A DNA stretch of 64,000 bases, taken from NCBI RefSeq assembly GCF_900100625.1, contig NZ_FMTY01000002.1, positions 248,001-312,000 of the forward strand. The letters are read 5' to 3'. Position numbers and translations under genes: made by a program. Numbering within the stretch: position 1 is the stretch's first letter; each line of letters starts with the position of its first letter. Below the pieces are notes generated by a model. The model was not told the DNA's origin and searched no databases. It worked only from the letters and a program-made list of their open reading frames with translations. This document shows, piece by piece, positions 34,683 through 42,887 of the stretch. This DNA is from Flavobacterium saliperosum. Its GTDB lineage: Bacteria > Bacteroidota > Bacteroidia > Flavobacteriales > Flavobacteriaceae.

Positions 34683-36878
34683 ATGGAAATGCAACAATTT
34701 TATTACGATAACAAAATTGTAAAGAAGTTCCTCTATGCTTCAATAGTTTTTGGGGTAGTGGGAATGCTCGTTGGGCTTTTAGTGGCCATCATGTATCTTT
34801 TTCCGAATTTAACCGATGGGATTTCATGGTTAAGCTACGGCCGTTTAAGACCTTTACACACTAATGCGGTAATTTTTGCCTTCGTAGGAAATGCCATTTT
34901 TGCTGGGATTTACTATTCTTTGCAACGATTATTAAAAGCCAGAATGTATAGTGATCTTTTGAGTAACATTAATTTCTGGGGATGGCAGTTGATTATTGTG
35001 GCAGCTGCAATTTCGTTACCGTTAGGATACACCTCTTCAAAAGAATATGCCGAATTGGAATGGCCTATTGATATAGCCATCGCAATTATTTGGGTTGTTT
35101 TCGGTATTAATATGATTATGACCATTTTACGTCGTAGAGAGCGTCATTTATATGTTGCCATTTGGTTTTACATTGCCACTTTCGTAACCGTGGCGGTTTT
35201 ACATATTTTCAACAGTTTGGCCTTACCGGTTGACGGAATGAAAAGTTACTCGGTTTATGCCGGTGTTCAGGATGCTTTGGTGCAATGGTGGTACGGACAC
35301 AATGCGGTTGCGTTCTTCCTTACGACTCCGTTCTTAGGCTTAATGTATTATTTCATTCCTAAAGCGGCGAACCGACCTGTTTATTCTTATAGATTATCAA
35401 TCGTTCACTTCTGGTCGTTGATTTTCTTATATATCTGGGCGGGTCCTCACCACTTGTTATACACTTCATTACCGGATTGGGCACAAAATTTAGGTGTTGT
35501 TTTCTCAGTAATGCTAATCGCTCCGTCTTGGGGTGGTATGATTAACGGATTATTGACATTAAGAGGGGTTTGGGACAAAGTACGTACTGAGCCAGTATTG
35601 AAATTCTTCGTAGTGGCGATTACCGGTTATGGTATGGCAACTTTCGAAGGTCCGATGCTTTCCCTTAAAAACGTAAATGCCATTGCACACTTTACCGACT
35701 GGATTGTAGCACACGTTCACGTAGGAGCTCTAGCCTGGAACGGATTCATGACCTTTGGTATGATTTACTGGTTGATCCCAAGAATGGCAAAAACAACGTT
35801 ATACTCCTTTAAGTTAGCCAATTTCCATTTCTGGATTGGAACTTTAGGTATCATTTTATATGCACTTCCATTATACGTAGCCGGTTTTGCTCAGGCTCAA
35901 ATGTGGAAACAGTTTAACCCGGATGGTTCATTAGTATACGGTAACTTCCTTGAAACCGTTACGGCGATTATGCCAATGTATGCGATGCGTGCAGTAGGAG
36001 GAACGTTATTCATTATCGGATTGTTCGTTTTAGTGTACAACATTATAATGACCGTAAGACAAGGGCAAACCATCGAAGACGAATTGGCTGAAGCTCCGGA
36101 ATTGCAACGAATTGCAGCAAGCCGTTTGAAAGGTGAAAAATTCCACACTTGGTTGGAAAGAAAACCAATCCAGCTTACCATTTTAGCTACCGTTGCAATC
36201 CTGATTGGCGGTATCATCCAGATTGTTCCGACTTTAATCGTGAAATCAAATATTCCGACAATTTCAAGTGTGAAACCATACACACCATTAGAATTGGAAG
36301 GACGTGACTTGTATATCCGTGAAGGTTGTGTGGGTTGTCACTCACAAATGGTACGACCTTTCCGTTCTGAAGTAGAGCGTTACGGTGAGTATTCCAAATC
36401 AGGAGAATATGTTTACGATCACCCATTCCTTTGGGGGTCAAAACGTACCGGACCGGACTTAATGCGTGTAGGTGGTAAATATTCAGACAACTGGCATTTC
36501 AACCACATGTGGGATCCGCAAAGTACATCTTCAGGTTCTATCATGCCGGGTTACAAATGGTTGTTTGATAACGAACCAATGGATTATTCCAAAACCGAAG
36601 ATAAAATGCGTGTAATGGTAAAATTAGGTGTTCCTTATACGGATGCGGAAATTGCCAATGCTAAACAAAATATCGCTAAACAGTCGGCACAAATCGAGAA
36701 AAACCTGACGAATGATCCTGACTTTGTAAAAAGTTATGAGGAAAGCAAGAAAAATGCTGCTGTAAAAGGAGAACGTTTTGTTCCGATGAAAGACCGTGAA
36801 ATCGTAGCATTGATTGCCTACTTACAACGTCTTGGAACCGATATTAAAATCAAGGATGTAGCACAACTTCAAAAATAA
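34683..36878 (+). CDS. ccoN: cbb3-type cytochrome c oxidase, fused subunits I and II (CcoN-CcoO)
   Basis: Protein of 731 residues that joins the catalytic heme-copper subunit to the membrane-anchored monoheme cytochrome c subunit, as is usual in Bacteroidota. The N-terminal part (to about 490) has the twelve-helix oxidase core with LHTNAVIFAF, WWYGHNAVAFFLT and AHVHVGALAWNGF histidine segments. The CcoO part begins near residue 500 and contains the heme c site CVGCH (Cys549, Cys552, His553) and SQMVRPF. The 12th-helix to CcoO anchor junction seems continuous, with no frameshift. Confidence 0.96.
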   Translation: MEMQQFYYDNKIVKKFLYASIVFGVVGMLVGLLVAIMYLFPNLTDGISWLSYGRLRPLHTNAVIFAFVGNAIFAGIYYSLQRLLKARMYSDLLSNINFWGWQLIIVAAAISLPLGYTSSKEYAELEWPIDIAIAIIWVVFGINMIMTILRRRERHLYVAIWFYIATFVTVAVLHIFNSLALPVDGMKSYSVYAGVQDALVQWWYGHNAVAFFLTTPFLGLMYYFIPKAANRPVYSYRLSIVHFWSLIFLYIWAGPHHLLYTSLPDWAQNLGVVFSVMLIAPSWGGMINGLLTLRGVWDKVRTEPVLKFFVVAITGYGMATFEGPMLSLKNVNAIAHFTDWIVAHVHVGALAWNGFMTFGMIYWLIPRMAKTTLYSFKLANFHFWIGTLGIILYALPLYVAGFAQAQMWKQFNPDGSLVYGNFLETVTAIMPMYAMRAVGGTLFIIGLFVLVYNIIMTVRQGQTIEDELAEAPELQRIAASRLKGEKFHTWLERKPIQLTILATVAILIGGIIQIVPTLIVKSNIPTISSVKPYTPLELEGRDLYIREGCVGCHSQMVRPFRSEVERYGEYSKSGEYVYDHPFLWGSKRTGPDLMRVGGKYSDNWHFNHMWDPQSTSSGSIMPGYKWLFDNEPMDYSKTEDKMRVMVKLGVPYTDAEIANAKQNIAKQSAQIEKNLTNDPDFVKSYEESKKNAAVKGERFVPMKDREIVALIAYLQRLGTDIKIKDVAQLQK

Positions 36879-36883
36879 AAGGT

Positions 36884-37075
36884 ATGCTTAAGTTTATCAA
36901 ACACAATATGGAAACCATCTCAGGAATTGAGATTTATCCGATAATTTCATTGCTAATTTTCTTTCTTTTCTTTGTAGGACTTTATGTTTGGGTCTTTACC
37001 TATAAAAAAGAGAAAATCACAGAGATGAGTAATATTCCGTTTGGGAATGAAGACACAAATGAATTTCAAAATTAA
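36884..37075 (+). CDS. ccoQ: cbb3 oxidase subunit CcoQ
   Basis: Small protein of 63 residues with a single membrane helix (IYPIISLLIFFLFFVGLYVWVF) followed by a basic stop-transfer and a polar tail, as in CcoQ/FixQ. Position between ccoNO and ccoP supports the call. It stabilises interaction of CcoP with the core. Confidence 0.87.
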   Translation: MLKFIKHNMETISGIEIYPIISLLIFFLFFVGLYVWVFTYKKEKITEMSNIPFGNEDTNEFQN

Positions 37076-37081
37076 CAGGTC

Positions 37082-37960
37082 ATGAAAAAGTTTTTTCCAA
37101 TATATGTTCGAATCCCGGTTTTATTTGCCATTTTCTTTGGAGCGATGGAATTCTTCATCGATTCCGGAGACAAACCGGCATTTATAAAATACCCGATTGT
37201 TTCCATACTGCTTTTGCTTTTTCTGTTTGTATTAATTGCTATGGAAATTGTACTGAAAGCGGCTTACAATGTTGTTGACAGTTTACTTACCGAAGAGCAG
37301 CGTAAAGCAAAAGAAATAGAAGAAAACCTTCCGTTTTCGGAATCGGCTTTCTACAAAAAATGGATGCACAAATTAACGCGTTCCAACAAAGTGGAAGAGG
37401 AAGGGGAATTATTATTACACCATGATTACGACGGTATCAAAGAGTTGGACAACGTGCTGCCGCCATGGTGGGTGTATTTGTTCTACGCTTGTATCGCTTT
37501 CTCAGTAATCTATTTGGTACGTTTCCATGTTTTAGGACACGACGACCAAACTACCGAATTCAATAAAGCAATGGCCGAAGCTAAAATTGCCGTTGAAGAA
37601 TACAAAAAAACCGCTCCGGATGTAATGGACAAAGAAAAAGTTACATTATTAACCGAAAAGGCTGATTTGGACGCCGGGAAAGCACTTTATGAAACCAATT
37701 GTGTTGCCTGTCACCGTGCTGATGCCGGAGGTGCAATCGGACCGAACCTTACTGACAACCAATGGATTTTGGGTGGCGGAATTAAAAATGTGTTCAACAC
37801 GATTATGGAAGGTGGCCGTGACGGAAAAGGAATGGTAGCCTGGAAATCAAGTATCAAACCTTCCGATATTCAAAAAGTGGCGAGTTATGTTTTAAGTCTG
37901 CAGGGAACCAATCCAAAAGAAGCGAAAGCTGCGGAAGGTGATGTTTGGACTGAAGAATAA
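37082..37960 (+). CDS. ccoP: cbb3 oxidase subunit CcoP (monoheme type)
   Basis: Protein of 292 residues with two N-terminal membrane helices (about 10-60), the conserved LDNVLPPWWVYLFYACIAF helix region (about 120-140) and one cytochrome c domain with CVACH (Cys207, Cys210, His211) and a distal Met in GKGMVAW. Proteobacterial CcoP carries two hemes; only one CxxCH is present here. It donates electrons to the CcoO heme. Confidence 0.94.
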   Translation: MKKFFPIYVRIPVLFAIFFGAMEFFIDSGDKPAFIKYPIVSILLLLFLFVLIAMEIVLKAAYNVVDSLLTEEQRKAKEIEENLPFSESAFYKKWMHKLTRSNKVEEEGELLLHHDYDGIKELDNVLPPWWVYLFYACIAFSVIYLVRFHVLGHDDQTTEFNKAMAEAKIAVEEYKKTAPDVMDKEKVTLLTEKADLDAGKALYETNCVACHRADAGGAIGPNLTDNQWILGGGIKNVFNTIMEGGRDGKGMVAWKSSIKPSDIQKVASYVLSLQGTNPKEAKAAEGDVWTEE

Positions 37961-38041
37961 GTTTGATATATAACAGGTTAACAGGTTATTGCTTAACTTA
38001 GGAGAATAAAATCCGTTATCAATAACAGCAAGCAAAAACAA

Positions 38042-39460
38042 ATGGCAAATTTACCAGACGATAGTTTTAGAGATACAATAGGAACCATTGACAGAGAAGG
38101 TAAGCGCGCATGGGTATTTCCTAAAATTCCGAAAGGGAAATGGTACGAAAGAAGAAAATGGGTGAGTTATTTTTTATTACTCTTTTTATTCTCGGCACCA
38201 TTCATTAAAATTAACGGGAATCAGTTTCTGTTGTTCAATGTGATTGACAGAAAGTTCAATATTTTCGGATTCCCTTTCTGGCCACAGGATTTTTACCTGT
38301 TCGTTATCACGATGATTATTGGGGTAGTGGGATTAACGTTATTTACTGTAGCTTTCGGTCGGATTTTCTGTGGTTGGATTTGCCCGCAGACCATTTTTAT
38401 GGAAATGGTTTTCAGAAGAATCGAATTTTGGATTGACGGCGACAGAGGGGCTCAGATCAAACTGAACAAACAAGCCTGGAATGCGGAAAAGATAAGAAAG
38501 CGAGTAACAAAATGGAGTATCTTTTTCATTATTTCCTTTCTGATTGCCAATATCTTTTTAGCCTATGTTATCGGAAGTGATGAATTGCTAAAAATGGTAA
38601 CCGAAGGTCCGACGCACAATACAAGTACACTCATTGCCCTATTGATTTTTACGGCGGTTTTCTACTTTATTTTTGCCTGGTTTCGGGAACAGGTTTGTAT
38701 CATTGCTTGTCCCTACGGACGTTTGCAAGGTGTATTGCTTGATAACAAAACCATTGTTGTTGCCTACGATCATAAAAGAGGTGAGGCTGAAAACGGTCGT
38801 GCCAAATTCAAGAAAAACGAAGACAGAACCGCATTAGGAAAAGGCGATTGTATTGATTGCCACCAATGTGTTAATGTTTGTCCGACCGGAATTGATATTC
38901 GTAACGGAACGCAGCTGGAATGTGTAAACTGTACGGCTTGTATCGACGAGTGTGATTTTATCATGGAAAGTGTGAATTTACCAAAAGGGTTAATTCGTTT
39001 CGCTTCCGAAGATGAGATTGTGAAAAAGGAAAAATTCGTTTTCACAACCAGAATGAAAGGGTATGTTGCGGTTTTAACCATACTTACCGGGATTTTCATC
39101 GGAATGTTGTTCCTTAGAAACGATGTTCAGGCTACGGTTTTACGTTTACCGGGACAATTGTTTGAACACAAAGGCGATAAAATCAGTAACGTATTTACGT
39201 ATAAAATCGTAAACAAAACGGTTAAGGATTTTGATGCCGTACATTTTAAACTGGCCAATATTAAAGGAGAAATAAAAGTTGTGGGTAAACCCATCTTTAA
39301 AGTTAAAAAAGAAGGATTGGCTCAAGGAACGTTGTTTATTGAAATTCATCCCGCATTATTAAAAGGGGATAAAACCAAAGTGAAGATTGATGTTTACGAC
39401 GGCGATTTACTTTTGGAAACGACTACAACCAATTTCTTAGGCCCCAGAAGTTTTAATTAA
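38042..39460 (+). CDS. ccoG: cbb3 oxidase accessory protein CcoG (FixG/RdxA)
   Basis: Membrane protein of 472 residues with a polyferredoxin-type domain. Membrane helices lie around residues 38-55, 80-105, 160-180 and 195-215. CGWICPQ and CIIACPYGR precede the two 4Fe-4S motifs CIDCHQCVNVCP and CVNCTACIDECD. A further helix near 340 and an Ig-like FixG C-terminal domain follow. CcoG is thought to reduce Cu(II) for oxidase assembly. An 81-base gap containing TAACAGGT twice separates it from ccoP. Confidence 0.94.
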   Translation: MANLPDDSFRDTIGTIDREGKRAWVFPKIPKGKWYERRKWVSYFLLLFLFSAPFIKINGNQFLLFNVIDRKFNIFGFPFWPQDFYLFVITMIIGVVGLTLFTVAFGRIFCGWICPQTIFMEMVFRRIEFWIDGDRGAQIKLNKQAWNAEKIRKRVTKWSIFFIISFLIANIFLAYVIGSDELLKMVTEGPTHNTSTLIALLIFTAVFYFIFAWFREQVCIIACPYGRLQGVLLDNKTIVVAYDHKRGEAENGRAKFKKNEDRTALGKGDCIDCHQCVNVCPTGIDIRNGTQLECVNCTACIDECDFIMESVNLPKGLIRFASEDEIVKKEKFVFTTRMKGYVAVLTILTGIFIGMLFLRNDVQATVLRLPGQLFEHKGDKISNVFTYKIVNKTVKDFDAVHFKLANIKGEIKVVGKPIFKVKKEGLAQGTLFIEIHPALLKGDKTKVKIDVYDGDLLLETTTTNFLGPRSFN

Positions 39461-39530
39461 TGTAAGGATAAGTGAAAAGGGTTCTGCGAGGAGTTTGAAA
39501 ATAACAAACAAGCGGATAGTTGGCTAAATA

Positions 39531-39585
39531 GCCCTGATGGACGTGGATCCCGATTTTTCATCGGGAGGAACATACGACAGGAATT
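39531..39585. repeat. Structured repeat element, second copy (ccoG-ccoH gap)
   Basis: CCTGATGGACGTGGATCC, an inner hairpin TCCCGAT/ATCGGGA, then AACATACGACAGG. CCTG (39533-39536) can pair with CAGG (39578-39581). The internal-loop parts (GATGG...ATCC and ATACnnnACAG) match the element at 18534-18620 while the helices differ. Confidence 0.65.
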
Positions 39586-39609
39586 GCGATAACCGATAAA
39601 ACACCGGCC

Positions 39610-39627
39610 TCCCGATAGCTATCGGGA
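39610..39627. repeat. Perfect 18-bp palindrome
   Basis: TCCCGATAGCTATCGGGA, a perfect palindrome immediately before ccoH. The CCCGAT/ATCGGG halves also form the inner stem of the structured element just upstream. There is no T-tract, so it is not a canonical terminator. Confidence 0.85.
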
Positions 39628-39648
39628 CGCTTCAAAAAAATAAGAATT

Positions 39649-40095
39649 ATGAAATTGAATTGGGGAACTTCGATTGTGATCGCATTTGCTTTGTTTATGA
39701 CGTTTATTTTATACTTCGTTTTCAAAGTACAATCCGATTCACAGTACGACCACGAAATGGTTACTGAAGAATATTATAAAAAAGAACAGAACTTTCAGGG
39801 TCAGTTGGACAAGCAACAAAATGCCAACGATTTGATCGAAAGAATTACAATCGAATCCAACGAAAACGGATTGCAGATTGTCTTTCCGAAAGATTTTGAT
39901 TTCAAAAAAATAAAAGGAAAAGTGTCCTTATACCGACCGTCCAACCAGAAATTAGATTTCGAAATTCCGATTTCGTTGTCTTCTTCAAATTTGCTCATAC
40001 CTAAAACAAATTTGGTTGACGGTCGTTGGGACATTTCCATTGAATGGGAATATGAAGGTAAAGAATACCTGAATAAAAAAGAAATAAATTTATAA
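39649..40095 (+). CDS. ccoH: CcoH/FixH-like cbb3 oxidase assembly protein
   Basis: Protein of 148 residues with one N-terminal membrane helix (IVIAFALFMTFILYFVFKV) and a beta-rich FixH domain. It starts with KLNWGTSIVIAF and has the segment YDHEMVTEEYYKKEQNFQGQ typical of the Bacteroidota version. CcoH supports stable cbb3 assembly. It follows ccoG across a repeat-filled gap of 188 bases and precedes a SafE-type gene by three bases. Confidence 0.88.
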   Translation: MKLNWGTSIVIAFALFMTFILYFVFKVQSDSQYDHEMVTEEYYKKEQNFQGQLDKQQNANDLIERITIESNENGLQIVFPKDFDFKKIKGKVSLYRPSNQKLDFEIPISLSSSNLLIPKTNLVDGRWDISIEWEYEGKEYLNKKEINL

Positions 40096-40098
40096 ATC

Positions 40099-40806
40099 AT
40101 GCTTTTTTCGGCACTTCTATTAGGTTTAATCAGCAGTTTGCATTGCATAGGGATGTGTGGTCCCATCGCGATGATGTTGCCGGTTGACCATAAGAATCCG
40201 ACAAAAAAAGTGATACAACTTCTTACGTATCACTTGGGCAGGATAACTGCTTACATGACGTTAGGTTTGGTTTTTGGTTTGTTGGGTAAAGGACTTTTTC
40301 TGGCAGGAATGCAACAGCAGTTGTCTATTGTCATTGGCATTTTGATGATTACATTCGTTTTAATTCCGGAAAAAGTCTTCGCCCAATATAATTTTTCAAG
40401 ACCGGTGTATAAAACCATTTCCTATGTGAAAACAAAGTTGGGAAGCCAGTTCAAAAAGAGAACGTTTAAGGCGCTATTCACTATCGGACTGTTAAACGGT
40501 TTTTTACCTTGCGGATTGGTGTATGTGGCGCTTTTCGGGGCCATTGCCATGCAAAATGAAACACTGGGTGTTGTCTATATGTTTTTGTACGGACTGGGAA
40601 CCATTCCGATGATGAGTATGGTAGCATACGTTTCCAATGTATTGACGGTTCCGGTTCGTAACAGCATTCAGAAAGTCATCCCGATTGTAACGGTTTGTAT
40701 CGGAATGTTGTTCATTATTCGCGGATTAGGGCTGGATATTCCTTTTGTTTCACCAAGCAACACAAGCCTTTTTGTACAGAGTGAAACAATATGTAAAACA
40801 GATTAG
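40099..40806 (+). CDS. Sulfite exporter TauE/SafE-type membrane protein of the cco cluster
   Basis: Polytopic protein of 235 residues with about six helices. The N-terminal HCIGMCGP motif and the internal GFLPCGLVY motif match the cytochrome/copper-linked branch often found next to ccoGH and labelled sulfite exporter TauE/SafE. Cysteine placement suggests copper handling or thiol transport rather than sulfite export. That is an inference from context and from related DsbD/CcdA-like families. Confidence 0.82.
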   Translation: MLFSALLLGLISSLHCIGMCGPIAMMLPVDHKNPTKKVIQLLTYHLGRITAYMTLGLVFGLLGKGLFLAGMQQQLSIVIGILMITFVLIPEKVFAQYNFSRPVYKTISYVKTKLGSQFKKRTFKALFTIGLLNGFLPCGLVYVALFGAIAMQNETLGVVYMFLYGLGTIPMMSMVAYVSNVLTVPVRNSIQKVIPIVTVCIGMLFIIRGLGLDIPFVSPSNTSLFVQSETICKTD

Positions 40807-40846
40807 TTAACTTTATAGTTCAAAATTAATTTAATAATTTGACAGT

Positions 40847-41077
40847 ATGGAAAGACACGATTTATTACACGAGTTTCCCGAGCATCATGACAAAATTCAC
40901 GAATTAAAAGTGTCTGATCCTCATTTTAGAGAATTATTTGATGAGTATCACGAGTTGGAACATGAAATCCACCGGATTAATATGGGGGAGGAAGTTGTTA
41001 TTGACGAAGCAATGCACGAGAAAAAGGCACGATTGCTTTTTATCAAGGATGAAATTTTTTTGATGCTGAAAAACTAA
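40847..41077 (+). CDS. DUF465/YdcH family small protein
   Basis: Helical-hairpin protein of 76 residues, His-, Glu- and Lys-rich, with the DUF465 pattern LLHEFPEHHDKIHELKVSDPHFRELFDEYHELEHEI. Function of the family is unknown. It is last in the cco cluster, and a long bidirectional terminator follows. Confidence 0.83.
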   Translation: MERHDLLHEFPEHHDKIHELKVSDPHFRELFDEYHELEHEIHRINMGEEVVIDEAMHEKKARLLFIKDEIFLMLKN

Positions 41078-41110
41078 ACCAGCATTAGGTTTTAAGGTTG
41101 GAATGACTTT

Positions 41111-41157
41111 AAAAAAAGAACCGCAGATTCTAATTTTGAATCTGCGGTTCTTTTTTG
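41111..41157. terminator. Bidirectional terminator after the cco cluster
   Basis: Perfect 13-bp stem GAACCGCAGATTC/GAATCTGCGGTTC (41118-41130/41138-41150) with a 7-base loop, A-run before and T-run after. Confidence 0.95.
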
Positions 41158-41210
41158 GTTATTGCTGTAGTTCTGCAGAATCTCAAATGCAGTCAGAAAA
41201 GCGGTTTTAG

Positions 41211-42734
41211 CTACTCGGCAACCTTAAATTGCTTCATTTCTTCCAAAGGTTCGATGGAAACGAAATCCTTCCAGATTTTGGAATCGTAGCGTTTGAGTAG
41301 GATGTAGTTAAAATCCTCTTCCTTAACGTTGTCAAAAGCCGTTTCGTTGATTTCCGATTTGGAAATAGTCAGAAACTCTTTTTTATCAGCAGTGTTTCCT
41401 TCCACTTTCAGGTCGAAGGCTACCACATCTTTTTCGCTATCCGTCAATTCAATGAATTTAAGTGGTCTGTTTAAGTAAATATACTGCCCGGTTTCCACTG
41501 AAGCATATTGCAAATAATATCCTTTATTATCGGTGTTTTTCTTATAGATAAGTGTTCCTTTACTTATATTTTCGGATGCTTTTACTCCCAGAAGCAATTT
41601 CATGTTGAATCCGCTCACGGTTTCACCTTCGGCTAAAGCATAATCACATCTTACAACCGCATAATCCGTTTCCGAAACATATAATTTTCCGTTGTATTTT
41701 GCCTTACTTTTTCTGGGTTCGAAACTTAGCACGTACATAAATTCATCTTTATCGTTATACGTTTTACCTTCATAAGTATATTTATATAACTCAGGCTTGT
41801 TCACAAAATCCAGTTTGCCGCTTTGTGAAAAATTATTCTCGAACATGAATACTGTAAGACCTGTTTTTGAAGAAGTCAGTTTTGGTGTTATGTTTTTGTT
41901 TTTATTTTTCTTCTCGTTGAAACTTTTTTTCAGCGAAATGGTGTCACGGGAACCGAAAAGACCACTTTTAACCCGGTAATATTTAGTGGAATCCAGATGT
42001 TTGAGGAAGATGTTTTCTGCAACCTGTTGCATGTCGTCAAGATCGACCGAACGATCTTCATCTTTGAGTAATGTCGCTTTAACTACATCAAGTTTTGTAT
42101 GAAACAGTGGTTTATTGTCTTTCATTTTGGTGTTGGTGTAGTAATTGCAAAGCAGATCTTTAAATTCTTTTGGCGGATGCGAGATGAGTTTGGAGGTAAA
42201 TGCATTCACTTCCCTATTTACAGCTTCAAGCCCTTTTTTGGTAAACCCTGTTGATTTCGTAAATTCGATATCAAATTTTATAGGTTTAAAAGTACTGGCA
42301 TCCCGATAAAAAATCATGCTCTTTGAAGCTTGTCCGTTATTTTTGTAATGAATCGGGAGATTTTTTTTAACCTCTGCCATTATAGCATTTGGATCTGGTT
42401 TTACATTGGAAATGGTCATGGTTTCGAGTTCGAATACACCTGGTTCCAGTTTAATGATGTATTGCAGGTTTCTCAATTCGCCCACAGTTATTTGATGTTT
42501 AACATAACCAAGATAAGTAACTGTCAGAACGGAGGCATCATCACTATTACTTTCTGATAAAGTAAAGTAACCTTCTGCGTTGGAAATTAGGTTTGTTGTC
42601 TCGTTGAGCTTAATGTTGGCGTAGGGAAGGCTCTCACCACTTTTGGCATCAACAACTTTAGCAGTAATGTTTTGGGCTAAGGTCGTTTGGAGTCCTAGTA
42701 AGAAAAAGAACAGGTGAAATAAGGTTCGCGTCAT
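41211..42734 (-). CDS. Exported protein with carboxypeptidase-like regulatory domain
   Basis: Protein of 507 residues with a signal peptide (MTRTLFHLFFFLLGLQTTLAQ). The Ig-like CarboxypepD_reg domain at about residues 23-105 (ITAKVVDAKSGESLPYANIKL...NAEGYFTL...YLGYVKH) is usual in Bacteroidota outer-membrane or surface proteins. The remaining 400 residues resemble the beta-rich region of DUF5686-like proteins but without the large barrel, and I cannot name a function. A perfect -7 TATATTTG lies upstream at 42834-42841. Confidence 0.8.
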   Translation of the reverse strand: MTRTLFHLFFFLLGLQTTLAQNITAKVVDAKSGESLPYANIKLNETTNLISNAEGYFTLSESNSDDASVLTVTYLGYVKHQITVGELRNLQYIIKLEPGVFELETMTISNVKPDPNAIMAEVKKNLPIHYKNNGQASKSMIFYRDASTFKPIKFDIEFTKSTGFTKKGLEAVNREVNAFTSKLISHPPKEFKDLLCNYYTNTKMKDNKPLFHTKLDVVKATLLKDEDRSVDLDDMQQVAENIFLKHLDSTKYYRVKSGLFGSRDTISLKKSFNEKKNKNKNITPKLTSSKTGLTVFMFENNFSQSGKLDFVNKPELYKYTYEGKTYNDKDEFMYVLSFEPRKSKAKYNGKLYVSETDYAVVRCDYALAEGETVSGFNMKLLLGVKASENISKGTLIYKKNTDNKGYYLQYASVETGQYIYLNRPLKFIELTDSEKDVVAFDLKVEGNTADKKEFLTISKSEINETAFDNVKEEDFNYILLKRYDSKIWKDFVSIEPLEEMKQFKVAE

Positions 42735-42833
42735 GGGTTTTCAATGTTTTTGATTATGATGATTGTTCCTGAAATAATGCCACTTATTAAAACCGAGTTG
42801 CTCTGATAATTGAATAAATAGTAAAATTCCTTC

Positions 42834-42841
42834 CAAATATA
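42834..42841 (-). promoter_or_regulatory. -7 promoter element of the regulatory-domain protein gene
   Basis: TATATTTG on minus, located in the loop of a 12-bp AT-rich hairpin (about 42821-42833/42850-42861). The hairpin may act as the hemN terminator, although it lacks a clean T-tract. Confidence 0.5.
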
Positions 42842-42887
42842 ATAATTTAGAAGGAATTTACTGTAAAATAAAATTATGAAAAAATAA

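Noticed and set aside
39610..39627. Palindrome TCCCGATAGCTATCGGGA as a terminator between ccoG and ccoH
   Set aside because: There is no T-tract after the stem on either strand, and ccoH belongs functionally to the upstream cluster.
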